A stretch of DNA of 23,764 nt, taken from Nitrososphaeraceae archaeon (GTDB lineage: Archaea > Thermoproteota > Nitrososphaeria > Nitrososphaerales > Nitrososphaeraceae). Positions 23,409 to 23,764 of the stretch are shown one piece after another. Within the stretch, counting starts at the first letter, position 1, and the number at the start of each line of letters is the position of its first letter. The notes below the pieces were generated by a model. That model did no database searches. It was given only the letters and a program-made list of their open reading frames with translations, and was not told where the DNA came from. The stretch is taken from NCBI GenBank assembly GCA_025936955.1, contig JAICSL010000002.1:1-23764 (forward strand), read 5' to 3'. The position numbers were made by a program, and so were the translations under genes.

Positions 23409-23764
23409 TTAATAAACCCTATTGATTCTTGTTTTGCTTTGTAATAGATCGATCGTCACAAAGTGATATTTGAGTAAAGATTCCAAATGTTATCCACATA
23501 TTTGATCAGCACTTGTCAGAAAGATTATCCATGATAACATAATTCCTAGGCGAGTGAATCAAGGATAATAGATACAAGATATTGATATACTCATCTTTTT
23601 TAATAATGTGAAGTGTTCAAAGATTGCTTGATTTCCTCTCGATAAACACGTCTTAAGAGCAATCCTTACTACATTATCAACTTAATATGTATTGCAAATG
23701 GATTACATATAATCTTATTTTACCATTCTTTACATGCCCTTCAACTATTCATAGCTCACGATTC
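23409..23764. other. Spacer to the window end
   Basis: No supported gene; stops occur in all frames and no open frame clearly runs off the right edge. Confidence 0.4.

Noticed and set aside
1..23764. CRISPR arrays or complete insertion sequences.
   Set aside because: No regularly spaced repeats and no transposase frames with terminal inverted repeats were seen.

Overview
The window looks like a chromosomal segment of an ammonia-oxidising thaumarchaeon (Nitrososphaerales, perhaps Nitrosocosmicus-like). The evidence is the archaeal gene content (Cdc48/VAT ATPase, ribosomal protein eS1, RNase P subunits Pop5 and Rpp30, a COG1325 RNA-binding protein, phosphosulfolactate synthase), TATA-like boxes about 25-30 bases before probable starts, AT-rich DNA, long spacers, and decayed genes of types I recall from this order (tyrosine recombinase, matrixin, bicupin). 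The organism call is inference; no rRNA or amo gene lies in the window.

Layout. Positions 1-3630 carry, all on the minus strand, the N-terminus of Cdc48, a short MscS channel, a secreted protein of unknown role and a radical SAM protein. Positions 3716-5804 are a graveyard: a tyrosine recombinase with stops, frameshifts and a lost catalytic Arg, then a broken two-domain cupin gene and a fragment resembling the tail of another. Positions 6276-6352 hold a G+C-rich island that can be read as a C/D-box sRNA on the minus strand. Positions 6585-8621 are a minus-strand information-processing operon: eS1, COG1325 protein, Rnp3, Rnp2. Positions 8710-9375 are a wrecked matrixin-type metalloprotease on the plus strand. 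Next come an isolated HEPN-like protein (10001-10594, minus), a 55-residue zinc-ribbon protein and an MFS transporter.

Positions 13713-16555 form a possible sulfur neighbourhood: a lipoyl-domain (GcvH-like) protein fused to a TusA-like domain, a tail-to-tail two-domain rhodanese with an intact active-site Cys, and a phosphosulfolactate synthase (ComA) homologue carrying a C-terminal winged-helix domain. Positions 17417-20805 are a compact aromatic amino acid operon: chorismate synthase, a chorismate mutase-aminotransferase fusion, and prephenate/arogenate dehydrogenase, which together take EPSP to the tyrosine/phenylalanine branch. The window ends with a CytX/NCS1-type nucleobase or hydroxymethylpyrimidine permease.

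Two further Cys-rich mini-proteins (39 and 47 codons) sit in long spacers on the minus strand. The points most worth pursuing are the lipoyl-TusA fusion beside a rhodanese, the ComA-winged-helix fusion, the candidate C/D sRNA, the missing canonical start of Rnp3, and the orphan HEPN protein.
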